From positions 1,984,001-2,048,000 of the forward strand of contig OY969103.1 in assembly GCA_963697915.1 (NCBI GenBank): 64,000 nt of DNA. The letters are read 5' to 3'. The DNA is from VRUE01 sp963697915 (GTDB lineage Bacteria; Actinomycetota; Thermoleophilia; Solirubrobacterales; 70-9). A program made the translations under genes and the position numbers. Below the pieces are notes generated by a model. The model worked only from the letters and a program-made list of their open reading frames with translations. It searched no databases and was not told where the DNA came from. Position 1 is the stretch's first letter, and every line of letters starts with the position of its first letter. Shown in pieces: positions 1 to 8,774 of this stretch.

Positions 1-3000
1 CGGTCAAGGTCGCCGACCGCGTCCTCGCCGGCTTCGGCTGGCAGCGCGACGACGTCAAACTGGTCCAGCAGATGGCCTCCAACGGGGCCGAGCCGGTCGG
101 CTCGCTCGGCTACGACGGGCCGCTGGCGGCGCTCTCGCCGGAGCGCCAGAACCTGGCCGACTACTTCAAGGAGACGGTCGCCGTCGTCACCAACCCGGCG
201 ATCGACCGCGAGCGTGAGATGGAGCACTTCTCGACCCGCTCGGTCTTCGGCCGCCGGCCCTCGATCGGCGACGCCGGCGCCGACACCGGCACGGTCGAGA
301 CCTCGTTCCCGGTGATCCTCGGCGGCCACCACGACCTGGCGCCGCTCTCCGACAAGACCTACCGCCGCATCGCCCGCCAGCACCAGACCTACCTGCTCGA
401 GGACCTCTGGGAGGAGTTCCGCGGCCGCGCCGCCGCGGTCGACATCTCGCTGCTCGAGTCGGAGACGACCAAGGGCGCGATCGAGCGGATCAAGCAGGAG
501 GCGGTCAAGCGGGTGCGCGAGGGGGCCGAGCTGCTCGTCCTCACCGACCGCACCGTCTACGACGCCGAGCGCCGCTACCTCGACCCCCACCTGGCGACCT
601 CGGCGGTCGACCAGGCGCTGAAGCAGTTCCGGGTCGGTCCCGGCGAGGAAAACCTGCGCCGCCGCTGCGGCATCGTCCTGCGCTCGGCGGCGATCCGCAA
701 CGTCCACGACACGATGCTCGCCCTCGGGCTCGGCGCCAACGGCGTCTGCCCGTACACGATGGTCGAGGTGATCTGCGTCGAGGACTACGAGACCGACATC
801 AGCAACCTCTGCGCGGCGCTGGCCAAGGGGATCGAGAAAGTGATCTCGACGATCGGAATCCACGAGGTGCGCGGCTACGCCCGCCAGTTCTCCTCGATCG
901 GCGTGCGGCCTGAGCTCGCCGAGATCTTCCAGACCGAGGCCTTCGCCGCCAGCGATGGCGGCGGCACCGGCTTCACCTCGCTCGACGAGGACACCAACGA
1001 GCGGGCGCGGATCCTGGGCGGCGACGAGGACGCCAAACCGGCGAAGACGTTCCGCTTCTACCCCAAGGTCTACAAGGCCGCGATCGCCACCGCCAACGGC
1101 TCCGGCGGCTACGCCGAATACAGCGAGAAGGTCCGCGACCTGGAGGCTCAGAACCCGATCTCGATGCGCCACATCATGGGCCTCAAGGGCGACCGGGAGC
1201 CTCTCGCCGACCCCAGCGTGGTCGACGCCGGCATCGGCCACCACGACTACCCGGTCGTGATCTCCTCGATGAGCTTCGGCTCGCAGTCGGAGCCCGCCTT
1301 CCGCGCCTACGCGGAGGCGGCGAAGGCGATCAACATCCTCTGCGTCAACGGCGAGGGCGGCGAGATCCGCGACATGTACGGCAAGTACCGCAAGTGGCGC
1401 GGCCAGCAGGTCGCCTCGGGCCGCTTCGGCGTCTCGGCGGAGATGATCAACTCCTCCTACGTCGCCGAGATCAAGATCGGCCAGGGCGCCAAGCCCGGCG
1501 AGGGCGGCCACCTGCCCGGCAAGAAGGTCTCCGAGAAGGTCGCCGCCGCCCGTAACGCGGCGCCGGGCACCGACCTGATCTCGCCCTCCAACAACCACGA
1601 CCTCTACTCGATCGAGGACCTCGCCGAGCTGATCGACGAGCTGAAGACGGTCAACCCGGACGTGCGCGTCTCGGTCAAGGTTCCCGTCGTGCCGAACATC
1701 GGCACGATCGGCCTCGGCATCGCCAAGGCCGGCGCCGACATCATCACCCTCTCCGGCTTCGAGGGCGGCACCGGCGCCGCCCGTCAGCACGCCCTGCGCC
1801 ACGTCGGGCTGCCGTCCGACATCGGCACCCGCGCCGTGCACCGGGCGCTGATGGAGGCCGGCCTGCGCAACCGGGTCGAGATCTGGGCCGACGGCGGCTA
1901 CCGCACCGGCCACGACATCGTCAAGCTGCACTGCCTCGGTGCCAACCGGGTCGGCTTCGGCACCCTGGCGATGGTCAGCCTCGGCTGCACGATCTGCCGC
2001 GGCTGCCAGCTCGACACCTGCCACGTCGGCATCGCCACCCAGATCGAGACCGTCGAGCAGGCCCAGGACCACGGGCTGAAGAAGTTCACCCCGCAGGAGG
2101 TCGATGTCGCGGCCGAGAGCTGCGCCCGCTTCTTCCAGGCGATGGGCGAGGAGGTCAAGGAGGTCGTCGCCTCGCTCGGCTACGACCGCGCTCAGGACCT
2201 GGTCGGCCGCTACGACCTGCTCGAGCAGATCTCCCACGCCGAGCAGATCGACCTGGCGCCGCTGATCACGCCGCTGGAGGAGTTCCTCGACCTCGAGCCG
2301 CTCGACCTGCCGGTCGCGGCGGAGGCCGAGGACCGTGCCGAGGCCGGGCTCGTCGCCGCCCGCCCGATCCGGATGGAGGCGAAGCAGGCCTCGGCCCAGA
2401 TCGCCTCGCTGGCCGGCGACGTCTGCGCGGGTCGCACGATCCGCAACGAGTTCCCGCGCGCCACCGACGCCAACGATCGCGTGCTCGGCACCGAGCTGGC
2501 CGGGGCGATCGCCCGTTCCCGCATCTTCGACGGCGGCCCCGAGCCCAGCGAGGAGACCCTCGCCAGCCTCGAGTTCAACGGCGGCTCGGTCGCCGGCCAG
2601 GGGCTCGGCGCCTTCAACTCCTACGGCGTCGCGATCCGGGTCGAGGGCGGTGCTCAGGACGGCGTCGGCAAGACGATGCTGGGCGGCACCGTCGCGGTGC
2701 TCAAGGGCGTGGGCGTCAAGGGCCGCCGCCTCAACGGCTCGGTCGGCAAGTCCTTCGCCTACGGCGCCCAGCGCGGCCGCCTCTTCGTCCAGGGCTCGGC
2801 CGACTCGCGCTTCTGCATCCGCCTCTCCGGCGCCGACGTCGTGCTCGGCGGCGAGCCCGAGGAGGACATCGACGACAGCCGCGGCTGCGTCGTCGACCGC
2901 GCCAACGCCAAGGGCTTCGCCTTCGAGTACATGACCTCCGGCCGCGCCGTCGTCCTCGGCGACCTCGGGCCCTGGGCCTGCGCCGGGATGACCGGCGGCC

Positions 3001-3272
3001 GGGTCTACGTCCGCCACAACGCCTTCGGCATCGACCGCGCGGCGATCGAGGCACGGCTCGGCGAGGGCGCCAAAGTCGAGCTCAAGGAGATCGACTCGGA
3101 GGGCCTGCTCGACGTCGACGACCTGCTCGGCCACTACGCGGACGAGCTGCGCGCCACCGGTCAGGACGAGGAGGCCGACCGGATCGTCGGTCTCGCCGCC
3201 GCGGCGACCGAGAACTTCCTGATGATCGTGCCGCACAAGGTCCAGGCGGACCCGAGCATCTCGACCGAGTGA
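1..3272 (+). CDS. gltB: glutamate synthase large subunit, 5' truncated by window edge
   Basis: Open from base 3 to a TGA at 3270-3272, giving 1089 residues; family members have about 1500, so roughly the first 400 (glutamine amidotransferase domain) lie outside the window. The enzyme transfers the glutamine amide nitrogen to 2-oxoglutarate to make glutamate. The central domain opens the visible part. The FMN-binding synthase domain includes PVVISSMSFGSQS near residue 417 and GFEGGTGA. The 3Fe-4S cysteines are in CTICRGCQLDTCHVG near residues 662-675. The C-terminal GXGXG beta-helix, with repeated G-x-G-G-x-V units, runs from about residue 857. The protein ends normally. Family assignment is very secure; the small subunit gltD is not in the window. 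Confidence 0.97.
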   Translation, partial: VKVADRVLAGFGWQRDDVKLVQQMASNGAEPVGSLGYDGPLAALSPERQNLADYFKETVAVVTNPAIDREREMEHFSTRSVFGRRPSIGDAGADTGTVETSFPVILGGHHDLAPLSDKTYRRIARQHQTYLLEDLWEEFRGRAAAVDISLLESETTKGAIERIKQEAVKRVREGAELLVLTDRTVYDAERRYLDPHLATSAVDQALKQFRVGPGEENLRRRCGIVLRSAAIRNVHDTMLALGLGANGVCPYTMVEVICVEDYETDISNLCAALAKGIEKVISTIGIHEVRGYARQFSSIGVRPELAEIFQTEAFAASDGGGTGFTSLDEDTNERARILGGDEDAKPAKTFRFYPKVYKAAIATANGSGGYAEYSEKVRDLEAQNPISMRHIMGLKGDREPLADPSVVDAGIGHHDYPVVISSMSFGSQSEPAFRAYAEAAKAINILCVNGEGGEIRDMYGKYRKWRGQQVASGRFGVSAEMINSSYVAEIKIGQGAKPGEGGHLPGKKVSEKVAAARNAAPGTDLISPSNNHDLYSIEDLAELIDELKTVNPDVRVSVKVPVVPNIGTIGLGIAKAGADIITLSGFEGGTGAARQHALRHVGLPSDIGTRAVHRALMEAGLRNRVEIWADGGYRTGHDIVKLHCLGANRVGFGTLAMVSLGCTICRGCQLDTCHVGIATQIETVEQAQDHGLKKFTPQEVDVAAESCARFFQAMGEEVKEVVASLGYDRAQDLVGRYDLLEQISHAEQIDLAPLITPLEEFLDLEPLDLPVAAEAEDRAEAGLVAARPIRMEAKQASAQIASLAGDVCAGRTIRNEFPRATDANDRVLGTELAGAIARSRIFDGGPEPSEETLASLEFNGGSVAGQGLGAFNSYGVAIRVEGGAQDGVGKTMLGGTVAVLKGVGVKGRRLNGSVGKSFAYGAQRGRLFVQGSADSRFCIRLSGADVVLGGEPEEDIDDSRGCVVDRANAKGFAFEYMTSGRAVVLGDLGPWACAGMTGGRVYVRHNAFGIDRAAIEARLGEGAKVELKEIDSEGLLDVDDLLGHYADELRATGQDEEADRIVGLAAAATENFLMIVPHKVQADPSISTE

Positions 3273-3279
3273 GGCGGCG

Positions 3280-3648
3280 CTAGCGGGAGCGGGTCAGGAG
3301 GTCGGCGATCGCGCGGACCTCGCGCAGGAGGCCGTCCAGCATCGCCTCGGTGTTCGTGTGGATGCGCCACTCGGCGTACTTGCGGTCCTGGTCGACCGCG
3401 TCGATCCGCCGCTCGAGCTTCTCGATCCGCTTCTCGAGCCGCTCCTCGCTCTTGCGGACCCGCTTCTTGACGTAGCTGCGGGTCTCCTCGCGGATCGCCG
3501 CGAGCTCCCGCTGCAGGCTGGCATCGTCGCCTTCCTGCTCGGTCAGCATCTCCTCGACGCCGACCCGGACCCGCTCGATCTCTTCGTGCAGCCGGGCGCG
3601 CGCCTGCTCGGCGGCGGCGATCGGGTCGTTGGGGAGGGGACCGCCCAC
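3280..3648 (-). CDS. small coiled-coil protein of unknown function
   Basis: 122 residues from a GTG start. The sequence is rich in Glu, Arg, Lys and Leu with heptad-like spacing over nearly its whole length (RKSEERLEKRIEKLERRID), so a long coiled coil is expected. There is no signal peptide or membrane segment. An in-frame ATG lies three codons upstream at 3657, but a TAGGAT hexamer at 3656-3661 overlaps it and sits 7 nt before the GTG, the spacing seen for many starts here, so I prefer GTG 3648. It lies downstream of the FHA gene on the same strand and converges on gltB with a 7-nt gap. No family recognised; it may be a scaffold or partner of the FHA protein (inference). Confidence 0.75.
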   Translation of the reverse strand: MGGPLPNDPIAAAEQARARLHEEIERVRVGVEEMLTEQEGDDASLQRELAAIREETRSYVKKRVRKSEERLEKRIEKLERRIDAVDQDRKYAEWRIHTNTEAMLDGLLREVRAIADLLTRSR

Positions 3649-3688
3649 GACCGCCATCCTACGGATCGCCGAGGGCGGAATTTGCGCG

Positions 3689-3709
3689 CTTTCAGCCTTC
3701 GAGGCTGAA
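3689..3709 (-). terminator. hairpin at the end of the FHA gene
   Basis: A 7-bp perfect stem (TTCAGCC / GGCTGAA) with a 5-nt loop straddles the stop codon of the FHA gene. There is no T-tract, so it is a possible terminator or mRNA 3' stabiliser rather than a sure intrinsic terminator. Confidence 0.4.
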
Positions 3710-4258
3710 GAGGCGATAGCGGCCGATCGCCAGCTCGTCGCCGTCCTCGAGCTTGGCCCACTCGGTCTCCTCGCCGTTGACGAAGACGCCGTTGAGGCTG
3801 CGGTCATCGAGCACCCTCAACGGTTTGCCCGGTTCGGCCACAAGCAGCGCGTGGCGACGGGAGACGCTGGGGTCGTCGAGGCGGAGGTCTGCGGCGACGC
3901 TGCGACCGATCCGGGTCCAGCCGCGGCCGATCTCGAAGTCGAGGACCTCGTCCTCACCGTCATGGCAGATCAGGTGACGGCTGCCGGAGGGGAGGCCGGC
4001 ACGGGCTTCGTCGAGCCAGGTTGGCGTCGGTTCGGCGTGGATGGTGAACTCGGCTGTGGTCTCGTGTTCCTGCATCGACGCGAAGATCGAGTCGAGCTGG
4101 AAGTCAGCGCCGCCGCAGCGGGGGCAGGGGGGCAGGGAGTCGTCCTCCTGGAGCGCGAGGTGGGCACCGCACTCGAGGCAGAAATAGGTACCCGGGCCGG
4201 GATAGCTCCCGGCGGTGCAGTCGTCAGAGGCGGGGATTGGGGTGAGGCTGGTGGGGAT
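3692..4258 (-). CDS. zinc-ribbon plus FHA domain protein with apparent ATC start codon
   Basis: 188 residues if translation begins at the ATC at 4258-4256. Residues 27, 30, 45 and 48 form a CxxC...CxxC zinc ribbon (FCLECG, CPRCGG). The FHA domain follows, with GRS at 118-120, SRRH at 133-136 and SLNGVFVNG at 154-162, the canonical phosphothreonine-binding loops. The first ATG, at 4075, would delete the whole zinc ribbon. Between the in-frame TAG upstream and that ATG there is no ATG, GTG, TTG or CTG, yet AAAGGAG (4269-4263) stands 4 nt before the ATC and a TAGTAT -10-like hexamer stands further upstream. FHA proteins recognise phosphorylated partners of Ser/Thr kinases; none is encoded nearby. 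A sequencing error at the start codon is the alternative. Confidence 0.85.
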   Translation of the reverse strand: MPTSLTPIPASDDCTAGSYPGPGTYFCLECGAHLALQEDDSLPPCPRCGGADFQLDSIFASMQEHETTAEFTIHAEPTPTWLDEARAGLPSGSRHLICHDGEDEVLDFEIGRGWTRIGRSVAADLRLDDPSVSRRHALLVAEPGKPLRVLDDRSLNGVFVNGEETEWAKLEDGDELAIGRYRLFSLEG

Positions 4259-4368
4259 GGTGCTCCTTTCCCGGCGCGTTCCGCGAGATCGATACTAGCG
4301 CCGCCCCTGTGGCGTGGCATCGGTGGTTTCCCGCAGCGCGGATACCCCGGGACGGTGATCGCAAACAC

Positions 4369-4374
4369 TAGAAT
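4369..4374 (+). promoter_or_regulatory. -10 element TAGAAT for a probable leaderless mRNA
   Basis: TAGAAT ends 9 nt before the ATG at 4384, with no Shine-Dalgarno sequence between. It is a clear example of the TANNNT-before-start arrangement found throughout the window. No good -35 is visible. Confidence 0.55.
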
Positions 4375-4383
4375 CGCGCCGGC

Positions 4384-4902
4384 ATGGAGCCGGTGTCCGC
4401 CTCAATAGAAATCGACGTCCCGCGGGAGGCCGCGTTCGCGGCGATCGCCGACCTCTCGCGCCGCCCTGCCTTCACCGATCACTTCCTCGGCGATTTCCGC
4501 CTCACCCGGATCGATCCGCGCGGCATTGGCGCCGGGGCGCGCTTCCGGGTTGAGATGCCGTTGCGCTCGGTCTGGATGGACAGCGCCATCGTCGAGATCG
4601 AGGAGCCGCACAAGGTCGTCGAGCGCGGCGCCGGCGGCCGCCTCAACCGGATCCCGACCACCACCGTCTGGGAGCTGACCCCGGGGAGCGGCTCGCTGAC
4701 GCGGGTCAGCGTCTCGCACTGGAGTGAGCCGGGCAAGCACGTCGACCGGGCGCTGGAGTCGCTCAGCGCAGCCTCCCACTGGCAGCAGCGGGGCTGGCGT
4801 GAGGCGCTGCGCCGCCTGCGCGACCTGCTCGAGAGCGAGGCGAAGGTGCCGGCCGGGCTCGCGGTCGCCGGCGGCAACCCGCACTCGACCGGCATCCCGT
4901 AA
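4384..4902 (+). CDS. SRPBCC (polyketide cyclase/START-like) family protein
   Basis: 172 residues. The pattern is that of SRPBCC ligand-binding proteins: an N-terminal strand with IEIDVPREAAFAAIADLSRRPAF, a middle run of beta strands (GAGARFRVEMP), and a long C-terminal helix (REALRRLRDLLESE). These proteins form a helix-grip fold around hydrophobic ligands; the ligand cannot be told from sequence. It is divergent from the FHA gene and followed 27 nt later by a lipoprotein gene on the same strand. The ATG is preceded by TAGAAT and no ribosome binding site, so a leaderless message is likely. The 15-20 residues after the last helix are rich in Gly, Pro and Ala and probably disordered. Confidence 0.8.
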   Translation: MEPVSASIEIDVPREAAFAAIADLSRRPAFTDHFLGDFRLTRIDPRGIGAGARFRVEMPLRSVWMDSAIVEIEEPHKVVERGAGGRLNRIPTTTVWELTPGSGSLTRVSVSHWSEPGKHVDRALESLSAASHWQQRGWREALRRLRDLLESEAKVPAGLAVAGGNPHSTGIP

Positions 4903-4929
4903 GTCGGCTTAATAGACTTCCCGCCGCCG

Positions 4930-5478
4930 ATGTCCCGACTGCGCAAACTCGCCCTGCCGCTGCTCACCGTGCTGGCCTTGGTCGCCGGCGTCGGCGTGCT
5001 CTCCGCCTGTGGCTACGAGAGCCATGAGAAGGAGGTCGTCGAGGGTGAGCCGGTGCAGCTCGGCGAGCTCAAGTACAACGTGATCTTCTCGCGCTTCCTC
5101 AACCCGGACGACAACGAGGACTCGGCCTACCTGGTCGGCAAGCCGACCCCGCCGCCCGGGTCCGCTTACTTCGGCGTCTTCTTCGAAGTCCAGAACGAAA
5201 GCAAGGAGCCGCAGACGCTCGCCGAGAGCTTCACGATCCACGACGCCGACCACCAGAAATTCGAGGCGATCCCCAGCGAAAGCCTCTACGCGCTGGAGTT
5301 CGGCGGCGAAGTCGAACCGGAGGAACAGGTGCCGGTGCTCGACTCGACTCCCGCCACCGGGCCGATCGAAGGCTCCGTGGTGATCTTCGAGCTGCCCGCC
5401 TCGGCCTCCGAGAACCGGCCGCTGACGATGGAGATCCCCGGCCCCGACGGCCCGGGTGAGGTCACGCTCGACCTCTAG
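4930..5478 (+). CDS. secreted lipoprotein, DUF4352-like
   Basis: 182 residues. The N-terminus is a lipoprotein signal: basic MSRLRK, a hydrophobic stretch, then lipobox LSAC with the modified Cys near residue 27. The mature part contains a beta-sandwich-like pattern (AYFGVFFEVQNESKEPQTL...FTIHDADHQKFEAI) resembling DUF4352-type extracellular domains, which share the 'large-scale variation on conserved strands' look and have no catalytic residues. It should be anchored to the outer face of the cell membrane. TAGACT at 4913-4918 precedes the ATG by 11 nt without a ribosome binding site. It converges on the PBP gene, with the stops 2 nt apart. Function unknown. Confidence 0.8.
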   Translation: MSRLRKLALPLLTVLALVAGVGVLSACGYESHEKEVVEGEPVQLGELKYNVIFSRFLNPDDNEDSAYLVGKPTPPPGSAYFGVFFEVQNESKEPQTLAESFTIHDADHQKFEAIPSESLYALEFGGEVEPEEQVPVLDSTPATGPIEGSVVIFELPASASENRPLTMEIPGPDGPGEVTLDL

Positions 5479-5480
5479 CC

Positions 5481-7208
5481 CTAGAGGCCGGCGGAGAGGA
5501 CCTGGCCGGCGATCGGCGCGGCGACTTCGCCGCCCGAGGCTTCGGCTTCGATCAGCATCACCCCGACCGCGAGGCGCGGCTTCTCAGCCGGGGCGAAGGC
5601 CATGAACCAGGCGTCTTTGATCTGTTCCGGTTCCGGCGCGTCCTCCTGGCCGGGCACCGGCCCGAGCTCGGCGGTGCCGGTCTTGCCCGCCACCTGGGCC
5701 TCGGCGATCGCGGCGGCGTAGCCGGTGCCGCCGGCGACGACGCCGACCATCAGCTCGGTCAGTTCGTCGGCGATCTTCTTCGGCATCGCCCGCACCGGCT
5801 TCATCTCGGGGCGCAGCTTGCGGTTGGCGACGATCGAGGTCGGCTCGCGGATGCCGCCGTCGGCGATCGCCTGGGCGACGCTCGCCATCTGCAGCGGCGT
5901 CGCCAGCACCTGGCCCTGGCCGATCGCGGTGACGCCGAGGTCGAGTTCGGTGCCGATCTCGGTCGGGATCGTCGATTCGGCGGGTTCGACCTCCGCGGCG
6001 ATGTGGCTCGCGTAGAGCGTCGGCGGGGAGTTGAAGCCGAAGCGCTCGGCGGCGGCGACCAGTTCGTCGTTGCCGATCTTCGGCCCGAGCGGGGCGAAGT
6101 CGGCGTTGCAGGACTCGGCGAACGCTTCCGGGAAGGTGCCGCCGCAGAACTCGCCGTTGGCGTTGCTGATGAAGCGGCCGCCGACGTTGACGCCGTCGAC
6201 GATCTCGAAGTAGTCGTTCATCGAGACCACGCCCTTCTCCAGGGCCGCCGCGGTGGTGATCGTCTTGAAGGTCGAGCCGGGCGGCTGCGGCGCCGAGAAG
6301 GCCTGGCCGGCGAGGGCGCGGACGTTGCCGTCGCGGGTGTCGAGCACGGCGACGCCGCCCGCCTGGCCGGCGAGGGCGCTGACCGCGGCGACCTGCAGGT
6401 CGGGGTCGATCGTGGTCTGCACGGCGGTGCCGGGCTCGGGCTTGTCCTGGGCGAGGATGCGGGCCGAACCGCCTTCGGCGACGGCGAGCAGCGAGCCGCC
6501 GGGCTTGCCCGCGAGGCGCGCGTTGAAGGCCTGCTCGAGGCCGCTGATCCCGACCGGCGTTTCCGGTGGGAAGCCGCGCCGGGCGAGCGCCGCCAGGTCT
6601 CCTTCCTCAGCGCTGCCGATTTCGCCGGTGATGTCGATCGCGGCGCTGCCCAACGGGTGTTCACGGGCGTCGGCGGGGCCTTCGGCCAGCGGCGTCCCGT
6701 CGCGGGCGAGGATCGGCGCCCGCGGCGCCAGCGAGACTCGGTTCTCGAGCCGCTCGCCCGCCTCCAGGCCGGGGAAGACGAGGCTCGGGTGCCAGGCGAC
6801 GCCGCCTTCGTCGTAGGGGACCTCGAGCACGGCGACGACGTCGCCGAAGGCGACGGTGGCGGCCTCGATCGGGATCGGGACGACGGTGGTCCCGCCGGCC
6901 TCGGTGGTGTCCTCCGGCGACTCGACGGCGAGCTGGCGCAGCGTCGCGACCTCGGCCGCCTCGCGGTAGGCCTGGGCGAACTCGGCGGCGCTGGTCGCCC
7001 GCTGTGAGGTCTCGTTCAGCTCGCGGTACATCGCGGCGAAGTTCGCTCGCGTCCAGGCTTCCGCGAACCGCTCGGCGGTTTCCTTCTCCGGCGACCCGTC
7101 GGCGCCGGCGTTGACGCCCACCACGAAAGCACCCACGGCTATCAGGGCAAGCGGCAGCGCACGGGTGAGTAGTCGCTTCCGTCGAGCCTCTGCGGATGCC
7201 GGGTTCAC
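5481..7208 (-). CDS. penicillin-binding protein, MecA/PBP2a-like class B transpeptidase
   Basis: 575 residues from GTG 7208. An N-terminal membrane anchor (residues 14-31) is followed by an NTF2-like MecA_N domain (ETAERFAEAWTRANFAAMYRELN), a PBP dimerisation-type domain, and the transpeptidase domain. The three active-site motifs are present: STFK near residue 315, SCN near 366 and KTGT near 507. The enzyme should cross-link peptidoglycan outside the membrane. MecA_N-type proteins are often low-affinity PBPs, but resistance cannot be inferred here. TACATT at 7217-7222 lies 8 nt before the GTG, with no ribosome binding site. The next gene upstream is the membrane protease, 27 nt away on the same strand. 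Confidence 0.92.
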   Translation of the reverse strand: MNPASAEARRKRLLTRALPLALIAVGAFVVGVNAGADGSPEKETAERFAEAWTRANFAAMYRELNETSQRATSAAEFAQAYREAAEVATLRQLAVESPEDTTEAGGTTVVPIPIEAATVAFGDVVAVLEVPYDEGGVAWHPSLVFPGLEAGERLENRVSLAPRAPILARDGTPLAEGPADAREHPLGSAAIDITGEIGSAEEGDLAALARRGFPPETPVGISGLEQAFNARLAGKPGGSLLAVAEGGSARILAQDKPEPGTAVQTTIDPDLQVAAVSALAGQAGGVAVLDTRDGNVRALAGQAFSAPQPPGSTFKTITTAAALEKGVVSMNDYFEIVDGVNVGGRFISNANGEFCGGTFPEAFAESCNADFAPLGPKIGNDELVAAAERFGFNSPPTLYASHIAAEVEPAESTIPTEIGTELDLGVTAIGQGQVLATPLQMASVAQAIADGGIREPTSIVANRKLRPEMKPVRAMPKKIADELTELMVGVVAGGTGYAAAIAEAQVAGKTGTAELGPVPGQEDAPEPEQIKDAWFMAFAPAEKPRLAVGVMLIEAEASGGEVAAPIAGQVLSAGL

Positions 7209-7235
7209 TCCGGGGAAATGTAGTCGGGGCGGGGG

Positions 7236-8414
7236 TCAGCCGGTGCAGGGTCCCGTGTCGACCTCTAGTTCGCCGGCTTCGCTGAGGGCGGAGCTGACAA
7301 CTTGATTCGGGATCGCGAAGCCTCCCGGGGGGCCGCTGGTGGTGCTGGCGAAGACGGTGGCCATCACCTTGCCGCTTGCGTCGACGAGGGGGCCGCCGGA
7401 GTTGCCGCTGCGGACGCTGCCGCGCAGGAAGGCGATCGAGCGGCGGATCGGGCCGTTGCCGTAGGAGTCCTCGCCGATCACCGTGCTGGTCTCGCCGAGG
7501 CGGGCGGCGGTGGCCGCGAAGGGACCGTTTTCGGGGTAGCCGAGGACGGCGGCGCCGCGGCCGCGCGGCGGGTCGGGGGCGATTCGCAGCGGCGGCAGCG
7601 CGTCGTCGACGCGGAGCAGGGCGAAGTCGTTGGGCGGGTCGTAGTGGACGGCGGTGGCGTCGAGCGAGGCGCCGTCCTGGGTCGTCACCGTGGTGTCGTC
7701 GCCGCCGGCGACGACGTGGGCGTTGGTGGCGACGAGCCCCGGCGCCGCGACCCAGCCTGAGCCCTCGATGCCGAGGCCGCAGGCGGTGCCGAGCACGCGG
7801 ACGACGGAGAGGCCGGCGCGGCGCACGTCGGGGTCACCGGCCAGCGAGTGGTCCGGCGGTGCGACCGGCGTCGTCGGGCCGTTCAGCGAGGGGACCGGGT
7901 CGACGCGGCTGAGCGCGTTGAGGATCGGGCCGGAGGGCGGCAGCAGCTCGTTGAGCTCACGCAGGATCGCCGAGCGCTGCAGGTCGGCGCGCAGCTGGGC
8001 GGTGCCGGGCGCGTGCAGCGCCACCGCCGCGAAGACCCAGGCCAGGCCGAGGGCGACGGCGGCGACCAGGGCGGCGCCGCCGGCGCCGTCGGCGAGGTGC
8101 AGGCCGCGGCCGCGGACCACCCGCGCCCGCAGCCCCAGCGCCAGGCTCTCGAGGGTGACGGCGACCAGCGCTCCGACGAGCAGCGCGCCGAGCGCCGCGA
8201 AGAGCGGCGCGTAGGGCGACTCGGAGCCCTCGCGGAGCAGCAGTGGGGCGAGGCGGCTGCCGGCGAACGCGCCGACGGCGAAGCCGAGCAGGGTGAGGAA
8301 GCCGACGATCAGCCCCTGGCGGTAGCCCCAGGCGGCGAGGGCAATGGTGAAGACGACGATCGCCCAGTCGAGAACGGTCACGGAGGAATACAAGCAGGCT
8401 CGCGGGCGCATCAC
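7236..8414 (-). CDS. MarP-like membrane serine protease (CvpA plus trypsin-like domain)
   Basis: 392 residues. The N-terminal third has four hydrophobic helices in a CvpA/colicin-V-production arrangement. The trypsin-like domain carries the triad: His in ATNAHVVAG near residue 229, Asp in PNDFALLRV near 261, and Ser in SGNSGGP near 338. This is the architecture of mycobacterial MarP, a periplasmic protease for acid and oxidative stress that processes peptidoglycan hydrolases. A substrate among the neighbouring cell-wall genes (the PBP follows) is only inference. GTG 8414 and ATG 8411 are both possible starts. Another GTG about 33 nt downstream, directly before the first membrane helix, cannot be excluded. 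Divergent from the HxlR gene across a 24-bp gap. Confidence 0.88.
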   Translation of the reverse strand: MMRPRACLYSSVTVLDWAIVVFTIALAAWGYRQGLIVGFLTLLGFAVGAFAGSRLAPLLLREGSESPYAPLFAALGALLVGALVAVTLESLALGLRARVVRGRGLHLADGAGGAALVAAVALGLAWVFAAVALHAPGTAQLRADLQRSAILRELNELLPPSGPILNALSRVDPVPSLNGPTTPVAPPDHSLAGDPDVRRAGLSVVRVLGTACGLGIEGSGWVAAPGLVATNAHVVAGGDDTTVTTQDGASLDATAVHYDPPNDFALLRVDDALPPLRIAPDPPRGRGAAVLGYPENGPFAATAARLGETSTVIGEDSYGNGPIRRSIAFLRGSVRSGNSGGPLVDASGKVMATVFASTTSGPPGGFAIPNQVVSSALSEAGELEVDTGPCTG

Positions 8415-8418
8415 TTAC

Positions 8419-8434
8419 GTTCAGTAAGCTGAAC
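8419..8434. promoter_or_regulatory. perfect inverted repeat in the HxlR/protease divergent promoter
   Basis: GTTCAG-TAAG-CTGAAC, a perfect 6+6 repeat, lies in the 24 bp between the two divergent starts. It contains TAAGCT (8425-8430), the likely -10 of the HxlR gene 8 nt before its GTG. It fits an autoregulatory HxlR operator controlling both genes. Confidence 0.5.
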
Positions 8435-8438
8435 TGGA

Positions 8439-8774
8439 GTGGAGGCGGTATCCGCCCAAGAGCAGCCCACCGAGGTCTGCCCACATTTCCACGCCGCGAT
8501 CGAGCTGATCGGCAAGCGCTGGACGGGGGCGATCGTCTGCGCCCTGACCGAGGGGCCGCTGCGCTTCGGCGAGCTGGCGAAGGCGGTCCCGGGACTCTCC
8601 GACCGCCTGCTCTCTCGCCGCCTGCGCGAGCTCGAGGACGAGGGCCTGGTCGGGCGCGAGGTCGAACCGGGCTCCCCCGTGCGGGTCACCTACTCGCTGA
8701 CCGAGGCCGGCGCCGAGCTGGGCCCGGCGATTGGGGAGATCAAGAACTGGGCCAAACGCTGGCGCGCTGAGTAG
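8439..8774 (+). CDS. HxlR family winged-helix transcriptional regulator
   Basis: 111 residues from GTG. The sequence follows the HxlR pattern throughout: EVCPHFHAAIELIGKRWTG, GPLRFGELAKAVPGLSDRLLSRRLRELEDEGLVGR (winged helix), and TYSLTEAGAEL near the end. A Cys near residue 14 occupies the position used by thiol-sensing members such as YodB/HypR; redox sensing is possible but not shown. It is divergent from the membrane protease, and the inverted repeat at 8419-8434 lies over its own promoter, suggesting autoregulation. Its TAG stop codon is also the first half of the -10 of xseA. Confidence 0.9.
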   Translation: MEAVSAQEQPTEVCPHFHAAIELIGKRWTGAIVCALTEGPLRFGELAKAVPGLSDRLLSRRLRELEDEGLVGREVEPGSPVRVTYSLTEAGAELGPAIGEIKNWAKRWRAE

